DNA of 64,000 nt from the NCBI RefSeq assembly GCF_001625365.1, contig NZ_LJJF01000002.1:1-64000 (forward strand). Direction: 5' to 3'. The notes beneath the pieces are model-generated. The model was not told where the DNA came from. It did not search any database and saw only the letters and a list, made by a program, of their open reading frames with translations. The stretch comes from Streptomyces sp. MJM8645 (GTDB lineage Bacteria > Actinomycetota > Actinomycetes > Streptomycetales > Streptomycetaceae). A program made the position numbers and the translations under genes. Shown here one piece after another: positions 53,774-62,370 of the stretch (position 1 is the stretch's first letter; every line of letters starts with the position of its first letter).

Positions 53774-53935
53774 ATGCACATACTGGATGACCTCACCGGT
53801 CTTTCCTCTCGTGCAAAGACTCTGCTTGAACGAACCGGCCGGCGCGATGATCCACAGGATCCCCGGCCCTCCACCGATTTCCGGGAGCAGCGACGCGCCA
53901 CGTCGTTGGCGCGCATTCATCTAGAGCCGAGGTGA
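53774..53935 (+). CDS. Possible 53-aa hypothetical ORF
   Basis: Starts MHILDDLTGLSSRAKTLLER and is charged to the end. The Shine-Dalgarno is poor (gcagg immediately before ATG). It could be a small regulatory protein or a chance frame. Confidence 0.25.
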   Translation: MHILDDLTGLSSRAKTLLERTGRRDDPQDPRPSTDFREQRRATSLARIHLEPR

Positions 53936-54127
53936 ATCCGGCCGACGCCAGGTTGAAGAGGCCGCTGCACGAGCAGCAGCCACAGCAGCCGGACAGCAGA
54001 TCGCGACAGCCACCGGATGACGACCACTGCTCGACAGAGCTGATTCCACAGAATGTCCGTTAACGGGTCCTTCGACCGCGCCGGAGCGGTAAGTTGACGG
54101 CTGCCGACTAGGGAAAGAAGCACCGAC

Positions 54128-54637
54128 GTGACCATCGACCAGGCTGCCCTCGGTAGCGCCGTGAAGGCGGTCGCCGCCGCCGCACACACCGATGACCCCG
54201 CTGCGCTGTACCGCGCCGTGATGCCGCCGACGGGCACGGACACGCCCCCGGCCGAGGCCGCCAACTGGTTCGGGACACTCCTCATCCACCTGGCGCTCAC
54301 CGCGGCGAGCACTTCGCGGCTGGAACAGGGCTGCCCCCGGGAGACCGTCTCGGAATGGATCGAAGAGGCACTGGGCCCGCTGCCCACCCCCGCGCTGCTG
54401 CGCGCTGCGGACCCCGGCCACATCGACCACGTCGAGGCGGTCCGCGCCGCAGAGGACTACTCCCAGTGCCGCGAGTATGCCGTCGACCTGATCCGGATCG
54501 GCCTGACCGATCCGAATGAAGCACCGGACGCGCGAGGCGTCGATGCCCACTGCACGGTGACGAACGACAAGGACGCGCGGATCACCGTGATGGCGATGCT
54601 CGGCCGCCTCGCCGCCGATCCTGGCGAGCGAGGTTGA
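54128..54637 (+). CDS. Hypothetical protein
   Basis: 169 aa from GTG 54128 (gggaaag about 9-14 bases upstream). It is mostly helical and acidic, with NWFGTLLIHLALTAASTSRL and EWIEEALGPLPTPALL segments. No signal peptide or known motif. Good coding character but no recognised family. It stands alone between the phospholipase region and the SMI1 remnant. Confidence 0.6.
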   Translation: MTIDQAALGSAVKAVAAAAHTDDPAALYRAVMPPTGTDTPPAEAANWFGTLLIHLALTAASTSRLEQGCPRETVSEWIEEALGPLPTPALLRAADPGHIDHVEAVRAAEDYSQCREYAVDLIRIGLTDPNEAPDARGVDAHCTVTNDKDARITVMAMLGRLAADPGERG

Positions 54638-54923
54638 CGGCGCCTCCCCCTTCCGGGTGAGCGGAGTCAGCGGGCGGGAGGATCGGCTTCCACCCGCTGC
54701 CGGCGCCGTCAGCACGGCGGCAGGCCGACGCGTTTCAGGGCTGTGTACAGCGCTTCGGCCACGGTGCTGGCGAGACGGCGGTGGGCAGGCAACGCCGGTG
54801 GTGTGGCGCGCGGGCAGGTGATCTACCGTCCAGCCCTCGGGGGGACTCCACGTCGTACAGTTCCCCGGCCGTCCGAGGACTTTCAGCAGCACCCCGACCT
54901 GGCCGTTGACCATGTTCGTGGGC

Positions 54924-55253
54924 TCACTCCAGAAGCTGCTTCGACCAGTCACCCCCGAAGCGATAGGCGCGGCCGTCATCGACCTCCTTCATCCCGCCGG
55001 GGACAATGTCCCCGTGGTACGGATGCTGTTTCGTCACCGCCGCCAGCAGGAACTCCACGAAGCCACCCTCGAACAGATCCCACTGCCGCATCGAGTCGAA
55101 CTTGGCAGCGACCGGCCATCGGTCCGGATCCGGGCCCCGCATCAGCCAGAAGAACTGGTCGCCCCCGCGGCGCCCCAACCCCCACACCGTACTCGCACAG
55201 GAACGCCTGCAAACGGAACTCCTAAACGAATCTAGGCACTTGGGGTCCCCCAC
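54924..55253 (-). pseudogene. Truncated SMI1/KNR4-family (immunity-type) gene
   Basis: The C-terminal half is recognisable: GDQFFWLMRGPDPDRWPV, then a FVEFLLAAVTKQ block and FGGDWSKQLLE at the end, as in SMI1/KNR4 immunity proteins. Upstream, the coherent sequence shifts into another frame (AFLCEYG) and no start is found. The gene is therefore frameshifted and lacks its N-terminus. SMI1 proteins neutralise polymorphic toxins, so this is probably a decayed orphan immunity gene. Confidence 0.6.
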
Positions 55254-55331
55254 CGAAACATCGCTTCATAGCCGCAAGGTCAGCAAGTTGTACCGGTTGG
55301 CCATGACGCGAACAGAGGAACCCGCCGTCGA

Positions 55332-55421
55332 TCAAGATCATTTGGCGCGGGGCAAGCGCAAAAGCTCGCTCGCTCACTGTCCCGTAGCAGGTGATCTTGA
55401 CCGTTTGCCAAATGATCTTGA
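55332..55421. repeat. 15-bp inverted repeat and TGATCTTGA copies
   Basis: tcaagatcatttggc (55332-55346) is the exact reverse complement of gccaaatgatcttga (55407-55421). TGATCTTGA also occurs directly at 55392-55400, 55413-55421 and 55444-55452. No transposase is nearby. It may be a miniature element, an insertion scar or a binding-site array. Confidence 0.6.
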
Positions 55422-55515
55422 CGGCCGGTGGGTTTCTATCACTTGATCTTGATCGGTGATACGGAAGGCAGGCCCGCAGGACTGCCCCACCTCAGGCCAT
55501 GCAAGGATCACGAAG

Positions 55516-55989
55516 GTGGAAGACAGAGGCGCGTGGAGCACCGGACCGGCAGGCGAGGCGATGGCGGCGGGCAGCGGCTTGCTGTCGATGCTGAGCCAGG
55601 CCGCCGTCCCGGAACAGCACGGGCAGATGGTGATCACGCCCCTCGTCTGCCCGTGGTGCGACTGGGACCAGTTCGAAGTGACCGCGGACGAGTGCTTCTG
55701 TGAGGGTTGCTGCCTGCCGCTCGGCATAGCGGACGGAGATGTTCACGCAGACGGATCCACCTGGGAACTCGCGGAATCCACTCCTTCACGCCCGCGACTG
55801 AGCAACGCCTTCCGCAAGCCAGCCGACATCACGTGCCCAGCCGGGCACGACGTGTTCCAGGCCGCAGTCGCACTCGCCCTCGACGCGGACGGCCAAGTCC
55901 GCCGTGTGTCGGTCGGCCTGCGATGTCCGGTCGACGGCACGCTGCGCCTGCACCTCGACAACGCGCAGGTAGTGCCGAGCAAAACCTGA
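55516..55989 (+). CDS. Zinc-ribbon-type hypothetical protein
   Basis: About 157 aa from GTG 55516; the frame is open from 55456, and an ATG at 55561 is also possible. The central part has CPWCDWDQFEV and CFCEGCC, a four-plus cysteine zinc ribbon, and later CPAGHDVFQ and GLRCPVDGT, a second CxxxH/CxxxG pair. It probably binds one or two zinc ions. Function unknown; it lies next to the repeat-rich site. Confidence 0.6.
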   Translation: MEDRGAWSTGPAGEAMAAGSGLLSMLSQAAVPEQHGQMVITPLVCPWCDWDQFEVTADECFCEGCCLPLGIADGDVHADGSTWELAESTPSRPRLSNAFRKPADITCPAGHDVFQAAVALALDADGQVRRVSVGLRCPVDGTLRLHLDNAQVVPSKT

Positions 55990-56071
55990 CACCGACCTCG
56001 CCTGAGGAGCCTGGGCGCGGACGACCGACCGTGGTGATCACCACCGCTCAGCTGACGGGAGAATGAGCCGG

Positions 56072-56329
56072 GTGACCAACACCCAGCCCCTGCCCCGCGG
56101 GATCAGCGCCCTGATCCACGACGCCCGCGCCAAGGCCACGCCCGGCGAGCGGGCCGCCCCCCAGCTCCTGCACCTGCGCGAGGCGACCGTCCCCGTGCCG
56201 GTGCTCGCCGCAGCCGTCGAGCTGATCGCCCCGCAGCTGGACGACCCCGACCCGGCCACCCGCGAAGCCGCCGGCGCCGTCCTCGTCCGCCTGCTCACCG
56301 CCATCGAGGACGCCGCACCCGGCCGGTAG
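56072..56329 (+). CDS. Hypothetical small helical protein
   Basis: 85 aa from GTG 56072, with gggag about 10 bases upstream; the ATG at 56063 sits too close to that site. Helical, with PVPVLAAAVELIAPQLDD and REAAGAVLVRLLTAIED repeats like a single HEAT pair. Function unknown. Confidence 0.5.
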   Translation: MTNTQPLPRGISALIHDARAKATPGERAAPQLLHLREATVPVPVLAAAVELIAPQLDDPDPATREAAGAVLVRLLTAIEDAAPGR

Positions 56330-56643
56330 CCAGCCGACCGGGCCGGAGGTCCCAACACTGTCCCAGCCCGGGCGTGAAAGCGCTCCTACCAGGGAAACGG
56401 CCTGGGACCATACTGGCGAATCAGGCAAAGCGGACTGTCAGGTTCCGGACAGTGCAAGAACTGTCCGGAAGACGATCGCCAGTCCGTCAGGCGTGCCCAT
56501 GACCTGCGCCGTCACAGAAACACCACACCGCTTCCGGTCGAAATTGGTCTCGACCATTGCCTCGCCTTCACATTCGGAGGAGGCTCCTCGGCGAAGCGCA
56601 GGGGCACGGGCCCCGGCGCTCACCATTGGGAGGAAGACCACTC
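56330..56643. other. Intergenic region with a 10-bp inverted repeat
   Basis: Holds ttccggacag (56443-56452) and its exact complement ctgtccggaa (56461-56470), 8 bp apart, about 174 bp before the next start. An overlapping ACTGTC/GACAGT pair (56434-56453) shares its bases. This looks like an operator or hairpin upstream of the secreted gene. Confidence 0.5.
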
Positions 56644-56880
56644 ATGTCTCTTCGCAAGGCATTCTCCGCTGTGGCCGTGGCCGGGGTCGTGGCCGGCGGC
56701 GCCCTGATCGCCGCCCCGACCGCCCAGGCGTCCACCTACACCTACATCGGCATATACCCGACCGCCGCCGCCTGCCACGCGGCCGGCCAGGCGTATGTGA
56801 ACAGCCACCAGGCCATCGTCTACTTCTGCGACACCACCACCGAGACCGGCCCGGCACGGCTCTCCGTAGTCCTCTACTGA
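56644..56880 (+). CDS. Small secreted protein
   Basis: 78 aa from ATG 56644 (ggagga about 10-15 bases upstream). Signal peptide SLRKAFSAVAVAGVVAGGAL ending at AQAS. The ~48-residue mature part has two cysteines (AACHAAG and YFCDTT) likely to pair. Function unknown; a strong terminator follows. Confidence 0.7.
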   Translation: MSLRKAFSAVAVAGVVAGGALIAAPTAQASTYTYIGIYPTAAACHAAGQAYVNSHQAIVYFCDTTTETGPARLSVVLY

Positions 56881-56897
56881 GCCGCCGGAACGCACTT

Positions 56898-56930
56898 GAT
56901 GGTGGGCCGCCGGTCGTGCGGCCCACCATC
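56898..56930 (+). terminator. Strong hairpin after the small secreted gene
   Basis: Perfect 13-bp stem, gatggtgggccgc (56898-56910) with gcggcccaccatc (56918-56930), 7-base loop, 18 bp after the stop. Confidence 0.8.
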
Positions 56931-57064
56931 ATCACTGAACGCCTCGCCGACGCCCAGCAGGGAACCGGCACCGTACTGGAGGCCGCGGCGGTCGGCGGGA
57001 TCGCCACCCAGGCCGTCGCCGACGGCCGACAGCACCAACCCACCGCTGGTGAGCTTGCGGGCGC

Positions 57065-57433
57065 TCACCGACCGCCGTCCTGGGGGTGGGGGCCGAGAGC
57101 GGCTGCGGCCAGGGCCTGCACGGCCGGCGCCCAACGGGCGATCAGGTCCATCACATCGGGCAGCTCTGCGGCGTAGGCGGTGAGGATGGTGCCGTCCCGG
57201 TTGCCGCTCAGGTCGATCGCGAAGCGGGGCACCGTGCGGTAGCGGCGATAGACCGTCATCTCCAGCGGAAGCTCCTCTCCTGCTGAGTGCGCAGTGGGGT
57301 AGGCGTGGCGCTCCGGCCGGCCCGGATTGGTCCACTCAGGCAGTCGCAGAAGACCCCCCGGAAGCGTGACAGTTCCGCGAACGGCTCGCACTGCCCGCCC
57401 TGTTCCACCAGACTCACCCAGACTCACCATCAC
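57065..57433 (-). CDS. Conserved-looking hypothetical protein
   Basis: 122 aa from ATG 57433; a start at the internal ATG (MTVYRRYRTVPRFAIDLSGN) is also possible, since only that part looks conserved. The C-terminal half has LTAYAAELPDVMDLIARWAP. No known domain. It runs on the minus strand, away from the secreted gene at 56644 with a bidirectional hairpin between. Confidence 0.5.
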   Translation of the reverse strand: MMVSLGESGGTGRAVRAVRGTVTLPGGLLRLPEWTNPGRPERHAYPTAHSAGEELPLEMTVYRRYRTVPRFAIDLSGNRDGTILTAYAAELPDVMDLIARWAPAVQALAAAALGPHPQDGGR

Positions 57434-57556
57434 GGTCTTCGCGTCAAATCCCGTTCCTCTTGGTCGAGTTCAGGACCACGCGAAGGCCGCACCGCCGTCC
57501 CGGGAACACCCGGACGAGTGATCACCCGGCCCACCTGTTCGAAGCCGGACGATACA

Positions 57557-58105
57557 TCACAAGCTGAGCGTCGGCTTGAGCTGGAGGCGGAGTCGCACTC
57601 CTCGTGTTTCTGGTGGCAGGACCAGCAACGACCGACGCCCACCAGGGTGACAGCCCCTCACGGCCCGGTCAGCCGCCGGTACCCACCATGGCCGCCTCGA
57701 CGCGTCGGGCCGGACGGAGGACGGCCGCCGGGCGGCGTACGGGTCCGGCAGCGTGCGCCGTTCGAACTCTGTGTCGAGCCCGGCGACGATCCGCCCCAAC
57801 TCGCAGCGGGCGCGCGGTAGCAGGGCGGGGAGCATCGCCTCGATCTCGTCGCGCGCGCCGAGGACGTCGTGGCAGGGGCAGTCCGGCAGGGGCACGTACA
57901 GCCACCGGCCGGGCTGGCGCAGGAATTCCTCGTACTGGCCAAGCGCCCTGCTCAGGTACCCGGGCTCGAAGCGCCGGGCTTCGAGGCGTCGTACGGCGGC
58001 CTGGGCGTTGCGCCGCAGGCCTCGGATCTGGCTGAACGGTCGGGGCTGCGAGCCCCGGGCGTACCGCGTCTAGGCGCGCAGGGCGCCGGGCGGCCTACGC
58101 GGCAT
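57557..58105 (-). pseudogene. Hypothetical gene interrupted by an amber codon
   Basis: ATG 58105 starts MPRRPPGALRA, then TAG at 58072-58070, then the same frame continues uninterrupted for 170 codons (for example RFEPGYLSRALGQYEEFLRQ and PCHDVLGARDEIEAML). No ATG, GTG or TTG occurs in the conserved part until GTG 57895, which would lose half of it. A Trp-to-amber change in one codon would explain it. The family is unknown. Confidence 0.55.
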
Positions 58106-58157
58106 CGCCCTTTCTGAGGGAGGTCATGGGCTCACCCTGCCATGCCGCGTGCCGACG

Positions 58158-58193
58158 CGCTCCCGGGTTTCCCGGCCGGGAAGCCCGGGAGCG
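58158..58193 (-). terminator. Long hairpin downstream of the secreted gene
   Basis: Arms cgctcccgggtttcccgg (58158-58175) and the near-perfect complement 58176-58193, one G-T mismatch, no real loop. It lies 19 bp past the stop of the minus-strand gene ending at 58212. Confidence 0.7.
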
Positions 58194-58211
58194 TGGACTG
58201 CGGGCTACGGG

Positions 58212-58691
58212 CTACGGGTTGGGGATGCTGCAGTTGCTGTCCTGTGGGCCCGCCAGGGAGGCGCCGTTGGAGTAGTCGTGCTGGGTGCTGTAGGCGGGGC
58301 AGATCTGGTCGAGCGACGCGATGGCCGTCCAGATGTCCGGGGAAGTGGCGTGGATGTTGACGTAGCCGTAGACGTCCTTGCTGCTCTGGTCCCCGATGGT
58401 CGCCTGGCCGGCGTAGCCGTTGCTCGCCATCAGGTACACCTTGACCTGGGAGCCGTTTCCCTGGAAGCCGCCGGACCACTGGAAGTGGGCGATCGCCGTC
58501 TGGCTACAGCTGTCGTACTGCTGCTCGACCTGGCCGACGTAGACGCCGTTGTTGTAGATGTTGCCCGGGAGGCCCTGGTCGCTCACCCCGCAGGCGAGAC
58601 GCGGGGCCGGGGCGGCCGAGGCGGCGGTGCTCATCGTGAGCGCGGCGGTCGCCGCGAGGGTGACCGTGGCGACGGCGTGGCGAATACGCAT
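58212..58691 (-). CDS. Secreted hypothetical protein
   Basis: 159 aa from ATG 58691 (aggggg about 9 bases upstream). Signal peptide to ~residue 30 (TAASAAPA). The mature part has four cysteines and Gly/Asn-rich strands (NNGVYVGQVEQQYDSCSQTA). It resembles other small secreted actinomycete proteins but I cannot place the family. Confidence 0.7.
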   Translation of the reverse strand: MRIRHAVATVTLAATAALTMSTAASAAPAPRLACGVSDQGLPGNIYNNGVYVGQVEQQYDSCSQTAIAHFQWSGGFQGNGSQVKVYLMASNGYAGQATIGDQSSKDVYGYVNIHATSPDIWTAIASLDQICPAYSTQHDYSNGASLAGPQDSNCSIPNP

Positions 58692-58930
58692 TGGGTGTTC
58701 CCCCTGGGTCGGTCCCACGGCCGGAGCGGCCGGGGTTCGAGGGGAGCGTAGGCAGGCGCCGAGGAGGCGACGTAGGCGCGTTCAGGCCAAAACCCTTAGT
58801 TGGGGCACCAGTTGAGAGGGATTTGCCACCCCGCCGGCGGACGGATGACGGGAGTTGGGATCCCCGCCACCCGCCCGTCGCGTAGCCCTACGCCCCGGCG
58901 GGACGGGTGAAACCGTAGGAGCGCTCGACC

Positions 58931-59298
58931 TTGGCGACGAGGGGGGAGCAGGCGGGCCCGGACGGCTGGCGCCCGGGCGTGGGAGCGGCGCTGGCGATCT
59001 TTCCCCCGGCTGCTCTGGTGGTCCTGGTCGGCACGTCGGCCGCCGGGGTCCGCTCGGCGGTGGCGGACCTGCGGCTGGCCGGCGAGGAGAACCCGGCCGT
59101 CGTCGAGATGCTGTCCGACGTCCCGGCCAGGGTCGCCAAGCTGGAGGACCTGGAGGACGAAGGCCCGGGCGCCGACGTGTGGTGGTCGATCGCCGACCTC
59201 GAAGCCGGACCGGGCCCGTGGTGGAGCTGACCGACACCGGGGACCGGCTCCTGCAGATCACCGACACCCACCCCGCCCTCGCCTACCGCCGCCCCTGA
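58931..59298 (+). pseudogene. Frameshifted hypothetical gene
   Basis: Frame 1 reads ADLRLAGEENPAVVEMLSDV and on to a stop at 59230. One base later the second frame continues with VVELTDTGDRLLQITDTHPA to 59298. A shift near 59,215 would join them. There is no convincing start. Part of a decayed stretch. Confidence 0.45.
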
Positions 59299-59519
59299 CC
59301 CGCCATGCCGCCCGGCGCGGCGGGTTCACGGCAGCGGGGTGGCCAGCAGCGGCTGGTCACCCTGCGGGCCGGGGCCCAGGCACCGGGCGGTGCCGGCGCG
59401 GATCGCCACGCGCAGGGTGCCGGCCGAGTCGGGGACGGTCGAGTGCAGCACCACCTGGGACTTCGTGGCCCGGATCTCGACCAGCTGGCGGAGGGGTCCA
59501 CCTCGGGTGACGGCCCCCG

Positions 59520-59659
59520 GCCCGGCCGTCGAGGGCGCCGGCCTCATCGTGGCACGCGGCTTCGTCGAGGCGGTGAACGGCGAACCGACCGTCGAACCCG
59601 CCCCCGGCGGCGGCACCGCCTACGCCCTCGGCCTCGCCGAGCCGGTCAGACCTGGTTGA
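59520..59659 (+). pseudogene. Fragment of a histidine-kinase ATPase domain
   Basis: The segment GLIVARGFVEAVNGEPTVEP then GGGTAYALGLAEPV matches the G2-box C-terminus of sensor kinases such as KdpD, which read GLAIARGFVEAMGGxL. Only this end is present and it overlaps the SDR stop on the other strand. Confidence 0.5.
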
Positions 59660-60386
59660 GGCCGCCGTCGACGAAGAGTTCGGCTCCGGTGGTGAAGGAG
59701 CTCTGGTCCGAGGCGAGGAAGAGGGCCGCGGCGGCGACCTCGTCGGGGCGTCCGATCCGGCCCAGCGGAATCCTGGCGACGAGCTCGTCCAGCGCGGGCG
59801 CCTGCTCCGCGCGCAGACTGCGGATGGCGGGAGTCTCGATCGGGCCGGGGCTGATGGCGTTGACCCGGATGCCGCGGCCCGCGAGCTCGGCGGCCCACGT
59901 GCGGACGAGGTTGCGGTCGGCGGCCTTGGTGGCGCTGTAGACGCTCATCGCCTGGACGCCCGTCGACGCGTTGGTGGAGGCGAGCACGATCACCGAGGCG
60001 CCGTCCGGCAACAGGGGCAGCGCCTTCTGGACGGTGAAGACCACCCCCCTGACGTTGATGTCGAAGGTCCTGTCGTAGTGCTCCTCGGTGATCTTCCCGA
60101 GCGGGGCGAGCTCGCCGACGCCGGCATTGGCCACCACGACGTCCAGCCGTCCGCTGCGTGCCTCGATCGCCGCGAAGAGCCGGTCGAGGTCGTCGAGATT
60201 CGACACATCGCTCTGGACGCCGATGGCCCGTTCGCCGATGGCTTCCACGGCCTCGTCCAGCTCGGCCTTGCGCCGGCCGGTGAGGTAGACGGTGGCACCT
60301 TCGGCGGCGAACCGACGGACGACGGCGAGACCGATCCCGGCCGAGCCCCCGGTCACCAGGGCGACCTTCCCATCCAGCTGTCCCAT
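59646..60386 (-). CDS. SDR-family oxidoreductase
   Basis: 246 aa from ATG 60386 (gggag 8 bases upstream). Classical SDR: TGGSAGIG at residues ~12-19, NAGVGE near 88, and the YSATKAA active-site Tyr-x-x-x-Lys near 150, then PGPIETP. These enzymes oxidise alcohols or reduce ketones with NAD(P)H. The frame stays open upstream through repeats (60402-60446), which are non-coding. It follows the DrrA-like gene on the same strand, so they may be co-transcribed. Confidence 0.88.
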   Translation of the reverse strand: MGQLDGKVALVTGGSAGIGLAVVRRFAAEGATVYLTGRRKAELDEAVEAIGERAIGVQSDVSNLDDLDRLFAAIEARSGRLDVVVANAGVGELAPLGKITEEHYDRTFDINVRGVVFTVQKALPLLPDGASVIVLASTNASTGVQAMSVYSATKAADRNLVRTWAAELAGRGIRVNAISPGPIETPAIRSLRAEQAPALDELVARIPLGRIGRPDEVAAAALFLASDQSSFTTGAELFVDGGLNQV

Positions 60387-60401
60387 GGTTTCCACTCCCT
60401 T

Positions 60402-60446
60402 GACCATCACTGCTTCGACCATCGCTGCTTCGACCATCGCTGGAGT
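60402..60446. repeat. Three 15-bp tandem repeats between DrrA-like and SDR genes
   Basis: gaccatcactgcttc, gaccatcgctgcttc and gaccatcgctggagt in a row, 15 bp upstream of the SDR start. Confidence 0.65.
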
Positions 60447-60448
60447 TA

Positions 60449-61501
<1,053 letters not shown>

Positions 61502-61870
61502 GTGCCTCTCCTTCTCCTGGAACCAGCCGGGAACCACCTGACGGCCGACACTGGCAGGATCCCCCCGGAGCGCCCGTCGTGCGCTTCGGCGGGGGATCGG
61601 AGGCACCGCGTGCGCGGCCGCCGGGATGCGGGCCACCCGGGTGTGGTGGAAATGTGGAGGAGAGAGCCCGGCCCTGCCCTGGCCGCCCCACCGGGTTCCC
61701 GAAGGCCGTGTGCACCGGACGAGAAGGACCGAGGACCCGCACAGACCTGCGGCGGTCACACGCCGGCCGCCCGGAGGCCCCCGCCGGCTCACCCTCCCTT
61801 GCGCGAATCGATACCGGATGCGTCTCCTGCCGATACCGGATGCGTCTCCTGCCGAATCGAGGCGGTACCA
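61502..61870. promoter_or_regulatory. Divergent intergenic region with tandem repeat
   Basis: Between the DrrA-like and PNPOx-like genes. It contains the 22-bp tandem repeat at 61810-61853 and presumably both promoters. Confidence 0.5.
61810..61853. repeat. 22-bp tandem direct repeat
   Basis: Two copies of gataccggatgcgtctcctg + cc, period 22 (starts 61810 and 61832), 18 bp before the GTG at 61871. Confidence 0.7.
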
Positions 61871-62326
61871 GTGGATCTCAGGATGTCGGTCGAAGCCCGG
61901 GAGGCGTTCCTCGCCGGCCCGCACGTGGGAATCCTGGGGGTGGACGACGCGCGCGACGGCGGCGGACCGCTGCTCGTCCCGCTCTGGTACTCCTACCGGC
62001 CCGGCGGGCTGGTGACGATCCAGACCGGACGGACGACGCTGAAGGCCCGGCTCATCCGCAGCGCGGGCCGGTTCAGCCTCTGCGCGCAGGTCGAGTCGGC
62101 GCCCTACCGCTACGTCAGCGTGGAGGGGCCGGTGGTGGCCGTCGAGGACCCGCTGCCGTCGGCCGCACGCGAGGAGCTGGCCCGCCGGTATCTGGACGCG
62201 GACACGGCGGCGGCGTACCTGGACGCCAACCGGCGGCAGCTGGCCGACGACGTCCTCATCCGCATGAGGCCCGAGAGATGGCGGACCGCCGACTTCGCCG
62301 CCTTCGCCAAGGAGTTCGAACCCTAG
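61871..62326 (+). CDS. Pyridoxamine 5'-phosphate oxidase-fold protein
   Basis: 151 aa from GTG 61871 (gaggcgg 6 bases upstream; ATG 61883 is also possible). Typical split-barrel flavin family: GPHVGILGVDDARDGG, then PLLVPLWYSYRPGGLVTIQT and TLKARLIRSAGRFSLCAQVE. These use FMN or F420 to reduce small molecules. Divergent from the drug-efflux-like ATPase. Confidence 0.8.
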   Translation: MDLRMSVEAREAFLAGPHVGILGVDDARDGGGPLLVPLWYSYRPGGLVTIQTGRTTLKARLIRSAGRFSLCAQVESAPYRYVSVEGPVVAVEDPLPSAAREELARRYLDADTAAAYLDANRRQLADDVLIRMRPERWRTADFAAFAKEFEP

Positions 62327-62370
62327 CTTCCCGCGCGCGGTCCGTGTGCGGCAGAGAGCGTGACGTCCCG

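Larger units (their letters stand above)
53494..54127. other. Intergenic region after the phospholipase gene
   Basis: 634 bp of somewhat lower GC. It holds the phospholipase terminator, one possible 53-codon ORF (53774-53935) and the promoter of the gene at 54128. Nothing else is recognised. Confidence 0.4.

Noticed and set aside
59326..59616. Minus-strand 96-codon frame opposite the kinase fragment
   Set aside because: A short ordered stretch is visible near its end (VVLHSTVPDSAGTLRVAI), but there is no start and it overlaps the recognisable kinase remnant; not enough to call.
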